From: Leptodontidium sp. MPI-SDFR-AT-0119
Lineage: Eukaryota; Ascomycota; Leotiomycetes; Helotiales; Leptodontidiaceae
Direction of reading: 5' to 3'
Length of the DNA stretch: 64,000 bases
NCBI GenBank assembly: GCA_020726505.1
Contig: JAHLEZ010000003.1
Span: 1,736,001-1,800,000 of the forward strand
The notes under the pieces were generated by a model. It did no database searches, was not told the origin of the DNA, and saw only the letters and a list, made by a program, of their open reading frames with translations. Position 1 is the first letter of the stretch; every line of letters begins with the position of its first letter. Of this stretch, positions 35,418 through 47,288 are shown piece after piece. The position numbers and the translations under genes were made by a program.

Positions 35418-36244
35418 TCACCACACATCCTCAGGCATAACCTCAAACCTCTCCCCATCGCTCCTAACATGCTCCCTCTTAACATCCCTCCTCAACGGCT
35501 TCCTCATATCCCACGCATCCTCCCCCTCATCCTCCTCCCCCGCATCACCCTCCTTCTTCCCCCCACTCAAATCATCAACATAATACCCCTTCACAACCCT
35601 ATACACACTATACCCCAACCCCTTATACAGCGCCTGCGCAATCCGATTGCTCTTCCGCACGAATAGGTCTACGAAGAAAGCGTCGTATTCGTCCCCGGAG
35701 ACTTCGAGGCTGGAGGAGAGCGTGCGTGCGAGGCCTAACCGCCGTGCGTGGGGGGAGACCGTTAGGGCCGTGATGTGTGCGTGGAAGGGGAGGTAATGTG
35801 GCGAGGTTATGTAGTAGGAGGGTGAGGATTCGAGTTTGCCCATCACTGTTGGTGGTGGGGGTAGGTGTTAGTCTTGTTTCTTGTCTTTTCTCTTGCTTTT
35901 ATACTGTACTGCTGATCTGCAGATTCTGTATGTATTCCACGTATATGCCCAGATGTTGAGTAGTATAGGTGGGTATCAAAAAGCAGGGCAGAAGGGGGGA
36001 GAGTTATGGAGGGGTAGTTTGTGGGGAAATGGAGGAAAGAGTGTGAGAGAGAAAGGAAAAGGATGATATACGTACTATATCCGTCAATCGTCCCATCCTG
36101 CCCCTCAGCTACATTGAACAAATGCGGCCACCGCGCCAGGTACGAGAAGTAGAAATTCAGATCGTATGTCTCGGTCAGAGGATCGAGGTTGGTGGGGTTG
36201 AATTTGAAGACGTCACTTGCGTGGAAGGGACGGAGGGATGTCAT
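35418..36244 (-). CDS. NAT3: N-terminal acetyltransferase B catalytic subunit (Naa20/Nat3)
   Basis: Exons 36244-36076 and 35845-35418 give 198 residues. The N-terminus MTSLRPFHASDVFKFNPTNL followed by DPLTETYDLNFYFSYLARWP is the NatB signature. The GNAT acetyl-CoA loop RRLGLA lies at about 94-99 in LTVSPHARRLGLA, followed by FFVDLFVRKSN and a YVD segment typical of Naa20. NatB acetylates nascent chains starting Met-Asp/Glu/Asn/Gln at the ribosome together with Mdm20/Naa25. The C-terminus carries an acidic insert (GEEDEGEDAWDMRKP). The 230-nt intron is long for this window and ends CCAACAG, with the codon for Met split by the junction. Confidence 0.93.
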
Positions 36245-37242
36245 TTTTTTTTTTAATATTGTGAAGAACCGGACGAGATGTGTATGTGTGTGACTTCGTA
36301 TCCAGGTGGTGTTGTAGAGGTTGTGAGGTTTGATGGCACGAGCACGAGGTTACGGCACGGGAGCGGGTTGTTTTGTTACTAAGTGTCAGTTCGTCCGTTG
36401 AAGTGAAGCTTAAAGTAATAAAAGTTCCCGGGTCTCTATCGGCAATATTTTTGGTGTGAATCTAGATCCTAGCCGGACCTGCAGAACAACAACTCCGTAT
36501 CTTGCTGTCTTAGGAACCAAAAGAACGACGACACTTCCATACCAACTCGACCTCTCAGCAAAATACCCGCCTCACCAAAGTATTAAGGCTACCTTTGACA
36601 GCGTCAACACAAAAATCTCCCAAAAAGCAAACACGCCCGCTCTAGCGCATTGCATTGCATTGCCGTAAGTAATCTCAACGACAGGGATCACCTCCACCGC
36701 CAATCGCGAATCGAAATCGGAGTGCCAAATATTGACCGGGACGGCATTTTATGACAGCTCTGCTGGCTCTGTACTGCACTGCATTGCAACGCTTCGCTTT
36801 GCTTTTGCATCAACGTAATAAGTCGCTGCCCGCCTGAACCCTGCTCCGTCAGTCAGTCACCACGTCGACCTCCGTGGAAGGAAAACAACAACGCCAACGC
36901 CCATACACGAAAATCTGTCTGCGACGTTATCTTCGACGTGTTGAAGGTCTTGCTGTTTTATACTGCATACGCGGATAGCATATTGGCAAGAGAGAGGGAT
37001 TACTGAGTACGAGTTTTAGGGAAGGAAAGCAGGAAGAAGTAAGGAAGGACGCTTAGGAGTTTTCGAAGGAAGCCGAGAAGGAGGATTCGAGGGGCTTACG
37101 GCAGAGTGTCTGGATCTCGGGTTGAATTTGGATTTCGGTGTCGGGTTTGGATTTAGATCCGGGTTAAGGGACTTGAACAGGAGACAGTAGACAAGCAGTA
37201 TTCAAACTGGACGACTACCACTCCTTCACGCATACCTTCGCG
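36245..37242. other. Divergent promoter region
   Basis: About 1 kb between the NatB gene and the next gene on the plus strand. It contains a T run right before the NatB ATG (36244-36254), a GCATT tandem repeat at about 36647-36662 and a related TGCATTGC/GCTTTGC stretch near 36775-36810. No gene recognised. Confidence 0.5.
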
Positions 37243-38475
37243 ATGCCCACCTCGCCGCGGACGCCCCGGCACAGTCGAGGGCCATCAGCCATCGACCTCT
37301 CCTTCGCTACACCACTCTCCTATAACGAAAGTCCTCGCCGGCACTCGAAAGGCAGTCTCACGACGCCCACATCCCCAAATAGACACAGTCTCAATAGATC
37401 GGATTCCATCGGCGTGGATGTCTTCAGTAGCGGTGGGCCGGGTGCACAGTCAAATGGGTTGGGGAATCTAGCGGATGAGTTGGCAGATGCGTGGGAGGAT
37501 GGCGAAGAGGAGGAAGACGAAGACGAGGATTATGAACCGGATATGAATTTCCAGGAGGTTGGAGAGGAAGGGAGGGAACCCACCAGGGATAGTGGCGTGG
37601 ATGTTACGTCTTCACCTGTACAAGCCCAGCCCAAATCAGCGAATCTCACACCGCCGACTTTGATGCTGGGGAGGGGGCATAGGAGACAGCCGAGCGAGTA
37701 TGACGGGAGTGATTATGGGGGAGATTCGGATTTGGAGTCTCCTGGTATGCCGCCAGGGTTGGTGGCCAGGATGGATATGGTGGAGAGTTTGGCGAGGAGG
37801 GGAACGGAGAGTAATGGAGGGGATAGGGACGGTGTTGTGAAAAGGGTGATAGAGGGCTTGAAAGATCTAGGGGGACAATCCGGCGTTGAGGGGAATGCTA
37901 CGAGGTTAGTTCTGTCCCGAATATCCCCCTTGACGAAACTCGTGCTAATGTAAATATCTATATACAGACTCATAACAGCACACTCAGCACTCTCAACCCA
38001 TATACTCCACCAAACCCGCCTCCTCCAGTCCCTCGCCTACCCACTCATCTCCCCGCTCTCCCTCCCCCCAGATGAGGAGTTTATAGACGACCTCCTCCCC
38101 CTCCTCATCACCATCGGGGACTCCATGCCCCGCCCCACAACAGCAGCATTCACCTCCCTCACCCAACTCCACGCCCTCACAGCCGATCTTGTCCAGACCC
38201 TCAACTACCTCTCCGACACCCTACACATGTCTCGCCAGACCACGACGACGGCAACACGTCGGCTCCGCAGTGCGAGGGAACTCGTAGCTGAGATGCGGAA
38301 GGAGGAAGATGCGAGAGAGGAGGGCGAGAGGTGGCTCAAGAGGCATAATTGGAGCGAGAGACTCGGCGCGAGGGAGTGTGCGGGCGTATGTGGTGATGTT
38401 GTCGGTGGGTTCGAGGAGGTGTGTAATGGATGGAGGGCAAGACTTGTTGCGCAGGCTGAGGCTGTCAGTGCGTGA
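37243..38475 (+). CDS. Acidic protein of unknown function (389 aa)
   Basis: Exons 37243-37904 and 37968-38475 join in phase 2 (acceptor TATATACAG) into 389 residues. The N-terminal third is Ser/Pro/Arg-rich with repeated SPRR and SPNRHS motifs, followed by an acidic run, EDGEEEEDEDEDYEPD, at about 88-103. The second half is helical: LITAHSALSTHILHQTRLLQ, SLAYPLISPLSLPPDEEFID, then long Thr/Arg/Glu-rich helices ending NGWRARLVAQAEAVSA. The C-terminal pattern looks like a conserved helical domain, but I do not recognise the family. Confidence 0.7.
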
Positions 38476-39767
38476 GCATCTCATCTCTTCCGTGACGAAA
38501 TACAGAACGGATTGGTGACGAAAATGAGATGAGATAAGATATCCGAATGTCTGTCTACCCATTCTTTAGGTTTGGATTGGTGGGAAAGAGGAGAAGGCGA
38601 TGGAATGGATTTCCCTAGATTTGTTGGATTGCATATTGGGATTGGGGTGGTGGTGGGGTTGAGGTTGGGTTAATGATATGACTGACTGAACTGAAATTGG
38701 GACGGGGGCGTTCGAGCTTCATCACTCTATGACTTTTTGAAATCATCATCTTATTGTATAGACAGATGTGAGCGGAATAGATGGTCTTGCATTTTTCGTT
38801 CTTGAATGTTCTTGTTTTCTAGTTCTGTTCTTCTTGCCCTTGCTCTTGCTTTTGTTTTGGCGATTTCTCTGTTTTTCGGTTTGGGAAGAGTGGGTGTGGA
38901 TGCCCATGTGCGGGTTCCTCTTCTGTTGAGCTTGGGTTTGGGTTTGGGCTTGGGGGCTGACGAGTGTCGAATGTAATCGTCGATGTTTACCTGTCTGTCT
39001 GTCTGCCTTTCTCTTCATTACAGATTCTTCCCGTTCAGTTGAGGATCACGATCAGGCACTCTAAAACTCAAACGCCTCCAAGCTGACGTGTATCTAACCG
39101 CCGCCCTTTCATCGTGCTCTTCCTATCTTTCCCGATATGTCATCTTATCCCCCCATCTTTCCAAGAAGCGTATCTCATTACCTGTGCGCATATTAGCTTG
39201 TGGGTTCTCACTTGGCTGAGTTGAGTTGGCATAGCTGGGCTGGATGGGATAGCACACCTGCTTACTCTTTGTATCTCCATGGGGGAGGGGGGCTGAACTC
39301 CTCTGGGGTACTCCGTAACGATAAGAATTGGGGGCTATGAGAAAGCAAAATGTTCCTTGTGAACCCGTAGTGGATGGGTTGAATCCCACGAAGAGAACGA
39401 GTGCCATACTCCCCTTTCCCATTGGCTCACTCCTATTGAAAGGATATTTACTAGTTCGTCAAATAACCTTGTAGTAGAGGAGAACCCATGTGAAGACCAT
39501 CGAATCAAGGTGATACTGTACGATACAACGAAATCTGTTGACTTCAAACCCCGGTTTATCTCTCCTCCCTGCCTCTATCAGTATGCATTCTTATCCCTGT
39601 TTTCTCCCGATTTTGGATTGGTTTCTGTTTCATATATTGCTATCGTGTCTATGAAGTATCTACCCGTTGGTAGCTTGTGATATCTTTTTTTTGGCTAGGT
39701 TTGGAACGGCAGCAAGGATAGCATCCAGTACCAATCAAGCCCATCTCATCCAATAGTTTCTATGCTT

Positions 39768-40112
39768 CTCCTTCCTATTCTTCCCGGTGTCTTTGCTGTA
39801 AAGTATCTGTCTCTATCCTTGGTGCTGTCTGTGCACTACAGGATGAAGACGAAGCAAGATTACCTACCTGTTGGTAGCCAATAATATCTTCATAGGCCAC
39901 GTTAGCATAATGAGCAAGGATAAAAACACAACACACCGATACCCATTGACTTCCCAACCCCATGGTTCTCCATCGTTCGTCGCAGTTTCTTCCTACTCTT
40001 CCCGATATCTTATCTCTACAGTATCTCCCCCTTTCTCTATCTCTTGACCCATATACTACTGTACAGGACGAAGACGAAGTATCTGCCTGCCTGTTGGTGG
40101 CTTGCGAGTTTT
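39768..40112. repeat. Diverged tandem duplication, unit about 220 bp
   Basis: Two stretches share the same order of words. CTTCCTATTCTTCCCG, AAGTATCT, CACTACAGGATGAAGACGAAG and CCTGTTGGTAG occur at 39770-39875. CTTCCTACTCTTCCCG, CAGTATCT, CTGTACAGGACGAAGACGAAG and CCTGTTGGTGG occur at about 39989-40100. Partial echoes lie at 39650-39675 (GTATCTACCCGTTGGTAGC) and near 39118 (CTTCCTATCTTTCCCG). Likely an old local duplication of non-coding DNA. Confidence 0.6.
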
Positions 40113-42500
40113 CGCTTGGCCATGCATGCATGTATTGTTAGCTGGTAGTGATGATACGTAGTACTCCGTAAGTACTATCCGCAAATTCCCGATGCTTAGG
40201 AAATGTGTGTGTGATGAGAGGTGATGAGATTTGGGATAGAGGAATTCCAGGGGTTGTAGGGTTTGACGGAAGGAGTGGTGTGGTGTACCTCCGACGAGGG
40301 GCTGGGATTTTCTGCGGAGAAATGAGGGGATTGGGGTTGGGATTGGGATTGGGAATTCCAACGGTCTTTGTTCATGGGGCCCTTGCAGTAAGGTATGTGA
40401 ATGCAAGGAAGTGTGTGCTTAAAGCTCGCGGGGAAGGCGTGATATATGCAGTGTGTGGAGACTTGGGAGTCGGGAGCTGAATGTTCACGCAGCGCAGTAA
40501 ACAAGGGGGTTCTGGACATGGTTTTCTGATGTTGTGGAATACAATGTTGGAAAGCTTTGATAAAGTATATCTTCTCTATACAGATTCTCTCAACCTCAAG
40601 GGGATGGGGTTAGGTTACAGTACCCTTCGAGACCTTCAAACAGAAAAGACATCTAGCTACCTTACAACCAAACTCGCCGAATCAAGCGACTCCCAATATC
40701 CGATCACGAAACCCCCCATAGGGCGCTTCACCACATTCAGTAAACCGGCAAGATCACCGCATCACACCCCTGATGAAGGATAGCACTCCGCGGTGTGGTG
40801 TACGGAGTATTCCTTTCATACGTCTCTTGGCTGCACTGCCGAGCGCTATCCAAGACATGCTTCCACCTCGAGGCGTTCTGGTGGCTTGAAGTTGTTTTCT
40901 AGCGGCCTTCTAGAAGGTCTTCCAGAAGGATCACTACTGCTGCATGGAAGACTGTTGGTGTGTTTACCCGGGCTGTGCCAGTAGCGTTGGTTTGTTTATC
41001 TTGATCGCTTGCTGACGCCTCCTCTTTCTCCGTGTCGAGTTACTGGACAGTTCAGCACAGTAATCCAAGAGGCTTGCATATACTTTACTACAACATCACT
41101 ACTGCCTTCCTTTCAGAGCTAACTTCCAAGCGCTCGAGTTTTGAAATCATGCGATTCGGCGGCGAGCCAATTGGAACGGGGAGATACCAATTGCCAAGTT
41201 CGCTATCTTGTCATCATTCATTGTCACGATGATTACTAGTGGGTGTCTGTCATGTCATGTCAAAAGTAAAAAGATATGAAAGATACTGTAGCCAGGGTCT
41301 AGTGCAAAGCCAAGTCTTCTTGCCAATGTCCAGTGAGGGGAAAGCGGGGAGGAGGAAACGGAGTGGGAGAACTGCGGAGTCTCCAGATCCAACAACCCGT
41401 ACACCTGCAAAGAAACGCGGCCACCCCAAAGGAGATACCCATGTACGTATATTACGCCCGACTATCTCCTCGGATGTGGTTAAATGAGTGGGTTGATGAG
41501 GTAGGCGAGGTGCTGGGATTACTTGCTCTCTCTGCGCGACTCGCAAGGAACTTCAACTTCCTCCCAATAAAGATCACAACTGCCCAAAACCTAAACCTTA
41601 CGAGTCTCAATCGAAAAGGAGAATACCCATCAAACACGGCAGAGACAGCCTCGACTCAAGCCAGACTGGTGGCGCTCCTGGCAGCAAATTGGCTTCAAAA
41701 TGGCGGTCGACACCTGACGTGCCGCCTGCTGGACAATATCAGCCTCCCGCCTTGACGGCAAACAAGATCAACTCTAAGACAGAAGCACAGGAGCACTTTT
41801 CTTGAATGTTTTGCCACGACATTGGCACCGCGGCGCGGCAACTTGGCGCGCAGGGCCTTTTGTATGTATCAAGAGGCCTTCCAAGCGCGTGGCTTGCCGC
41901 CCAGCGTTCGCCCAGCTTGGGATGCAGCCCTTGCGACAAATCACGGCGCATCGATCTTCTGTGTGACAACGCCTCCTGTCCGCTTTCTTGAATCGTTTCC
42001 TGTTGGAGACTTACTTTCGTATCGAGGACGCCTCTCTCCGCCATATCTTGGCTGCGCTGCCCAGTGTGTGCTGCATCCGGTTTGTTTTCTACCTCTCGTT
42101 GTTTACAATGCGACGCTGGGATCAACAGTGCCTCCACTGGTCTCTTCCTCCCAGATACTAGGCCTAAAGACTAGGATTGTGGGGAAGGAGTATGCAGGAT
42201 TTTTAATGAAATCTGTGGCTGAAATTACTGGCTAACAAGAGCATCTGTTTCTGGAATTGACACTAAAACACTTCCACGCTTGGTATGTCGAGCACTTGCC
42301 AGCCTTCTAGTTCTGCATCGACCTCCTGGGGTCAGAAGTGGAAACTCAAGCCGCGATATGTTCTGTGTTTGACCCATACCAAGAACCTTCTCTGTAGCAT
42401 CTCGTTAGATCTACCGAATGAGGTCTATCCCTTGGCCGTAGGCCTGGCCTCTGGAGCTACTTGCATCTCCATCCCCCGCATTGCACTACCCCTCGATAGT

Positions 42501-42507
42501 TATATAA
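42501..42507 (+). promoter_or_regulatory. TATA box candidate for the MFS permease
   Basis: TATATAA lies about 140 nt upstream of the permease ATG, in a leader that turns CT-rich toward the start, as in strongly regulated fungal promoters. Confidence 0.4.
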
Positions 42508-42645
42508 CCCTCGTGCTATCCCTAGACTTTTTCTAAACCATCGACACATTTTTCATCATCCATCCCTCTTCTTCTCTACTCTAGTCAACATTGCTTGAAC
42601 TTCATTTCATCAACACTACTCAAGCTTCTCCCGGCTTTGTTCATC

Positions 42646-44301
42646 ATGGAGAAAAAAGACAACCTCAGCGGTGTCGTCGTCCAAGACGAGAATATCGAGA
42701 AGCCATACGTTGACGAAATCGATATCACAAATCGTGACTATTCCGGTGCGGTGCTTAACCTCAGTCCTGAGGAGAAGCGACTTGTCAGGAAGCTAGACTG
42801 GAGAATCATGGTACGTCCACTTCTCCTCCTTCTCATCACATATCGCATCTAACACACTCAACCAGCCCGTGCTATGGCTCATGTATTGGCTGAACTACCT
42901 CGACCGAAATGCCATCGCCCTCGCTAAGTTGGACGACATTGAAGATGATCTTAAGATCTCTCCAACACAATACTCCACCTGCGTTTCCATCCTCTTCGTT
43001 GGCTATATTCTGGGTGGTATCCCATCAAACATGTTGATCACGCGTATCCGGCCATCATATTACATGGGTTCAGCCATGGCTCTCTGGGCTATCGTTTCCA
43101 CTCTCACTGGTATTTCCAAGAACTTCACCGGCCTCCTCCTCACCAGATTCTTCTTGGGTGTCACTGAAGCTCCTTTCTATCCGTAAGCGATCCAACATTC
43201 CGATCCATACAAACCAAGACTAATTATAAACAGTGGAGCTCTCTACCTCCTCTCCATCTTCTACACTCGCAAGGAAGTCGCAACTCGGATCGCTATTCTA
43301 TACACAGGCAACATTCTTGCGACTGCCTTTGCTGGGCTTATCGCTATCGGGATCTTCAAGTTAGATGGAGCTGCAGGTCTTGAAGGATGGCGCTGGCTCT
43401 TCATCATTCAAGGAATCTTCACTTTCGTCGTTGCCATTGTTGGAACCTGGTTCCTGCCCGACGATCCAACCGTCACCCGCTGGCTCACACCAGAAGAGCG
43501 TATCTTGGCCAACGAGCGCATTAAGCGAGATACCGTCGAAGAGAAGGGCAAGATTTCCACAGTGAAGGGCCTCAAGGAGGCGCTCAGCGACTACCGTGTC
43601 TGGATCTTTGTCTTCATGCAACACATGCATCTTGCATCGAACGGCTTCAAGAACTTCGTATGATCCCCCCATCTCCCTTTCCCGCAACGATTTCTAATAG
43701 TAAATAGTTCCCCTCTGTCGTCAAAGGCCTCGGATTCAACCGCACCATCACTCTCGCACTCACTTGCCCACCATACTTGGTTGCAGGTGCCATCTCCGTC
43801 TACTGGTCTTGGTCATCTGGGCGCTTCAATGAGCGAACCTGGCACATCACTGCCGCGAAGTGTGTCGCGATTGTTGGATTCATTCTCGGCTTTGCAATTG
43901 ACAACACCGCCGCTCGCTACGTCAGCATGATTATCTTCGCCATTGGTACCTATGCTGTGAACAGTATCATCCTAGGCTGGGTCGGTGCAACTTGTGGTCA
44001 AACGAAGGAGAAGCGTGCCGTGGCTCTCTCGATCATTGTGTCTACGAGTAACGCCAGTTTCATCTGGACTCCTGTAAGTTCAACCATTTTCTCTACTTGG
44101 ATACGAATTGCGACTAACCGTATGTAGTATCTCTGGACTGATGATTATGGTGGACGATACACTCTTGCGTTGGCGACGTCTGCTGCTTTCTCGGCTCTCT
44201 GCGCCATGGCTGCTTGGGGTATGCGGTTTGCGCTCATGCGCGAGAACAAGAAGATCAAGCAGGAGACCGAGGACGAGTCGGTGCTTTACTATGCTTACTA
44301 A
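42646..44301 (+). CDS. MFS anion:cation symporter, Dal5/Tna1 (allantoate permease) family
   Basis: Exons 42646-42810, 42866-43182, 43234-43657, 43708-44073 and 44128-44301 give 481 residues. The first helix reads PVLWLMYWLNYLDRNAIALA, the family signature. FVGYILGGIPSNMLI, LLLTRFFLGVTEAPFYPG, the central loop with FLPDDP and LTPEER, and GLGFNRTITLALTCPPYL follow in the normal order. The C-terminal helices end near 460, before a charged tail. Family members import small carboxylates such as allantoate, nicotinate, pantothenate or biotin precursors with protons; the substrate here is unknown. Introns of 50-55 nt all join in phase. It is the first gene of an accessory group with an AtaL-like protein, a Zn2Cys6 regulator and an NmrA-like protein. 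Confidence 0.9.
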
Positions 44302-44696
44302 ACCTAGACAATAGAAGGTTGTGGTCTGGATTGATTGTGAGCCCGGGATGGATTGATGCAAGTCAGCAGTCGCTCTCAGATATTTCACTTGATGAATTTA
44401 TGAAAGATATTGGTTGTAGAGCAGGGCAAAGCAGACCCGAAATAGTTATATATGAAACTATCTTTATTTCTTGACATTGCTTTGTCTCCCAGTGAGTGAC
44501 TTTTGATGTGAGGCTTGTCACTTGGCTGGATTACAGACAATACGTACCTAACACTCAATAGACGTATTGAAACACAAATATAGGAACACATTTATGTATC
44601 CAAAGACATTGCTTTTGCTACCATACCCCCTGGCACTTCTCAGTGAAACAAAACCCTTTCAAGAAGCACCCCACGTGACCAACCCCCTCAACCATC
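44302..44696. other. Convergent intergenic region
   Basis: The 3' regions of the permease and the AtaL-like gene meet here. No gene seen. Confidence 0.5.
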
Positions 44697-45182
44697 CTAA
44701 AACTTCCCCTCCTTGACAAGATTCCTCATAGACTCAATAGTCCCCTCAACAGCCATCCTGCTCATCCCCCTCTCCTTCTCCCTATATGCTTCCAACTCCT
44801 TACCCTCAACACCAGGATGTTTCCACTCAAACACATACGTCATATACAACCCGTCCGCACCTTCACTAACAATATTACTGACATGGCTCCCATCCGGCTG
44901 CGCGAACTCAACCCTGCTATCCTTATACTCCGTGACAACTTCCTTGACTTTGCGCTGGTTCTCAAGAAACGTCACTTCGCGGACGGTGACTGCGTTCCCG
45001 CTCGTGGGATCTGTGGTGGTGGAGAGGACTGTGGTGGATGCGATGGCTTTAGGTACGAATGTCTCTGCTGAGCGGACCTTGAGTTGGAGCATTGCCCATA
45101 TCTGGTCGCGCGTGAGGACTGGTGTTGCGCCTGGTGGGTTGATCGGTGAGGTGAAGGCGATGTTGTTTGTTGAAATTGCCAT
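44697..45182 (-). CDS. AtaL/DUF1857-like SRPBCC protein
   Basis: A single exon of 161 residues from ATG at 45182. The opening MAISTNNIAFTSPINPPG, then TRDQIWAMLQLKVRSAETFVP, the REVTF...VKEVVTEY core and YVFEWKHPG..GKELEAYREKE match the DUF1857 (AtaL-like) family. These are small START/SRPBCC (Bet v1-like) folds with a hydrophobic cavity. Family members occur both in secondary-metabolite clusters (AtaL of the acetylaranotin cluster) and alone; activity is not established to my knowledge. A TATA-like box lies about 145 nt upstream, and a Zn2Cys6 regulator is divergently transcribed 531 bp away, suggesting inducible expression. Confidence 0.82.
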   Translation of the reverse strand: MAISTNNIAFTSPINPPGATPVLTRDQIWAMLQLKVRSAETFVPKAIASTTVLSTTTDPTSGNAVTVREVTFLENQRKVKEVVTEYKDSRVEFAQPDGSHVSNIVSEGADGLYMTYVFEWKHPGVEGKELEAYREKERGMSRMAVEGTIESMRNLVKEGKF

Positions 45183-45326
45183 TTTGAAAGTCTTGGAAGA
45201 GGAGGATTTAGACAGTATTCAGTTTTTTCTTCTTGTGGATTGGGGATAGAGCTGTATTATTGTTCGAGGGAAGGCGATCTGATGGGTTTTAATGAAGGAT
45301 GGAATTCAATGATGACGATCTTGGTG

Positions 45327-45335
45327 CTATTTATA
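45327..45335 (-). promoter_or_regulatory. TATA box candidate for the AtaL-like gene
   Basis: The minus strand reads TATAAATAG about 145 nt upstream of the AtaL-like ATG. The rest of the 45183-45713 spacer must also serve the divergent regulator gene; no other gene is seen there. Confidence 0.45.
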
Positions 45336-45713
45336 TTATATCATTGCAGGGCTAAGGCAGTCTCTGATTGGACAGAGTTCCGAGTCATAACAGGGTAAAC
45401 TACCCGGAGTCCGGACGTTTTCCCCTCACAGCACCGCCGAGATGTTTTCAGAAATTTGCTTGGAAATGTCTCCGAGATATTCATCGAGAATACAGAGCCT
45501 CATCGGAGACATATCTCGTCGTGTTGACTACTTGGCGTGGATTTTCGAACCTCGCTCTTTCGCGCTGTTTTGTCCGAGAAGCCGAGAACGCGGGTGCTGA
45601 TAAAGCAGCGGTTAGTGGGGCTTCAACGTTATTTCCACGACAGGAGGCTGTTCGATGTCTGACAAGTACTGTAAGAAAATCACTTCATAATACAGAGGGA
45701 AGGGTAGTCTCTC

Positions 45714-47090
45714 ATGGCCCCGGTCGGAGAATTCTCATGGGTTAATGAAATACCCGGAAACTTATCTAGCAAGCTTGCTGGTAAATCTGATGCTCCAGGC
45801 TATCGACCACGCAGAATCCATGCCAAGTCCAGGAAAGGATGTCAGAATTGCAAGCGGCGTAGAATCAAGGTAAGTGACTTGATGATTGAGAGATGGTTTG
45901 CTGAGTATATGCAGTGTGACGAGTCGAAGCCAAGGTGCCTGCAATGCACAGATCGAGATATCCCATGTAATTTCGCAGACTCGCCATCTTCTCACCAGAG
46001 CTCAGGTGATCAACCTGCAAGGGAATTCCAGACTAGACAAAAGAACAAGTCACACTTAGAGACACGGAATCCTCGATCTACAGTGCAATCTCATGTACCA
46101 ACAACAGAAGAAATCCAGTTATACTTGGCAACAACCATCGAGACCCAGCAATTACCAAACGATACCCAATGTACCACGTTCGAGCTCTTGAACCACTTCT
46201 TCGGTATCACAGATCCATCCATCGGATCTCCAGAATGCCAAAAAGTCCTACAGAACCATGGCTTGGAACTCAGCCGCGGCGCTCCCTATCTGCTGCACGC
46301 CATCCTCGCCTTTTCCGGCAGCCATCTGAATTTCTTACACCCGCACGAAAAGAAATACGAAATCGCAGCATCGTCCTATTATGGCCTATCCTTGAAGTCT
46401 TACTCGGCGCAGATCATTGCCGGACTAGACGCGAATAATGCAGACTCTATCGTCGGATGCGGATATCTCCATACCATGCTCGCATTTCGGAACGTGCCGT
46501 CTGATGATCTCGCCGACGTGGTGAGTCTTGGCTGGCTGAGAACCATGCAAGGCGTGCGTATCTTGTGGGCCACCGAAAATCTCAGTTCTCAGCTCAAGAA
46601 CAGTCATTGGCGATCTGTGTGTGCTGAAGCGAGAGTCACCCAAGAGTTCCAATGTAATCATGTCGAGACGAGAAACATTGGCGGAGAGGCAGAGGATATC
46701 TCTCGAGCACTGCACCAATTCCTCGAAGTTGATTTCAGTCCCAATGGGACAGGGAATGTGTACCAAGAGCCTCTGGGTCGGCTATGCATGTTACTGAAAA
46801 GCAACATCGGACATAATAAGATCGGGATGTTCATGGCTTTCATCGGGGTTTTGCCTCAAGCATTTTTGCAGTTACTTGATCGGAAAGATCACAAGGCAAT
46901 GATGATTATATGTTACTGGTGTGCTCTTTTCAGTCATAACGAAAAGTGGTGGATCACTCGTTCTGCACAGCTCGAGTGTGTGAAGCTCTGCGCTTATTTG
47001 AGTTCGATTCCAGATAAGGTGGTTCAGGATCTGTTGCGTTTCCCCGCGAGCCACTGTGGATACACACTTGAAGGATCTGTTTTAATCTGA
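45714..47090 (+). CDS. Zn2Cys6 transcription factor, UPC2-like
   Basis: Exons 45714-45869 and 45915-47090 give 443 residues. After splicing, the zinc cluster is canonical, C-X2-C-X6-C-X6-C-X2-C-X6-C, with cysteines at 43, 46, 53, 60, 63 and 70 (CQNCKRRRIKCDESKPRC). The 45-nt intron (GTAAGT...ATGCAG) is a multiple of three and has no stop, so an unspliced reading would wrongly place 15 residues before the third cysteine. The rest, from the FELLNHFFGITDPS segment on, is the helical domain seen in UPC2-type fungal regulators (TFELLNHF, HAILAFSGSHL, YYGLSLKSYSA). It probably controls neighbouring accessory genes; the target is inferred from position only. Confidence 0.88.
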   Translation: MAPVGEFSWVNEIPGNLSSKLAGKSDAPGYRPRRIHAKSRKGCQNCKRRRIKVSDLMIERWFAEYMQCDESKPRCLQCTDRDIPCNFADSPSSHQSSGDQPAREFQTRQKNKSHLETRNPRSTVQSHVPTTEEIQLYLATTIETQQLPNDTQCTTFELLNHFFGITDPSIGSPECQKVLQNHGLELSRGAPYLLHAILAFSGSHLNFLHPHEKKYEIAASSYYGLSLKSYSAQIIAGLDANNADSIVGCGYLHTMLAFRNVPSDDLADVVSLGWLRTMQGVRILWATENLSSQLKNSHWRSVCAEARVTQEFQCNHVETRNIGGEAEDISRALHQFLEVDFSPNGTGNVYQEPLGRLCMLLKSNIGHNKIGMFMAFIGVLPQAFLQLLDRKDHKAMMIICYWCALFSHNEKWWITRSAQLECVKLCAYLSSIPDKVVQDLLRFPASHCGYTLEGSVLI

Positions 47091-47288
47091 TAGTGCCTGT
47101 TTCTTTTGGTGACACATGGATGGATCTAAAGTCCCAGCTTGTTATCTACGCTGTGCATATTAAGAGACACATCGACCGGGAAGTTTGCCACTCGTGGCTA
47201 CTCTGTAACGTCACGTCATTTGCAAAGCGAAATACAAAATAAACGAAATTTTTCTAAATCAAAACATCCTCGAGTTCTGGTTAGCTCC

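Larger units (their letters stand above)
38476..42645. other. Long gene-free region (about 4.2 kb)
   Basis: No frame has a recognisable domain or consistent splicing. The stretch includes TTGGG/GGATT repeats (38928-38962, 40328-40358), a diverged tandem duplication at 39760-40120, and several copies of TACTCCGTA or its complement (39308, 40158, 40799). A 137-codon frame at 41822-42235 starts with TTG and is doubtful. The final few hundred bases are the permease promoter. Confidence 0.45.

Noticed and set aside
41822..42235. 137-codon plus ORF before the permease
   Set aside because: Starts with TTG and has no recognisable family; considered too weak to call a gene.
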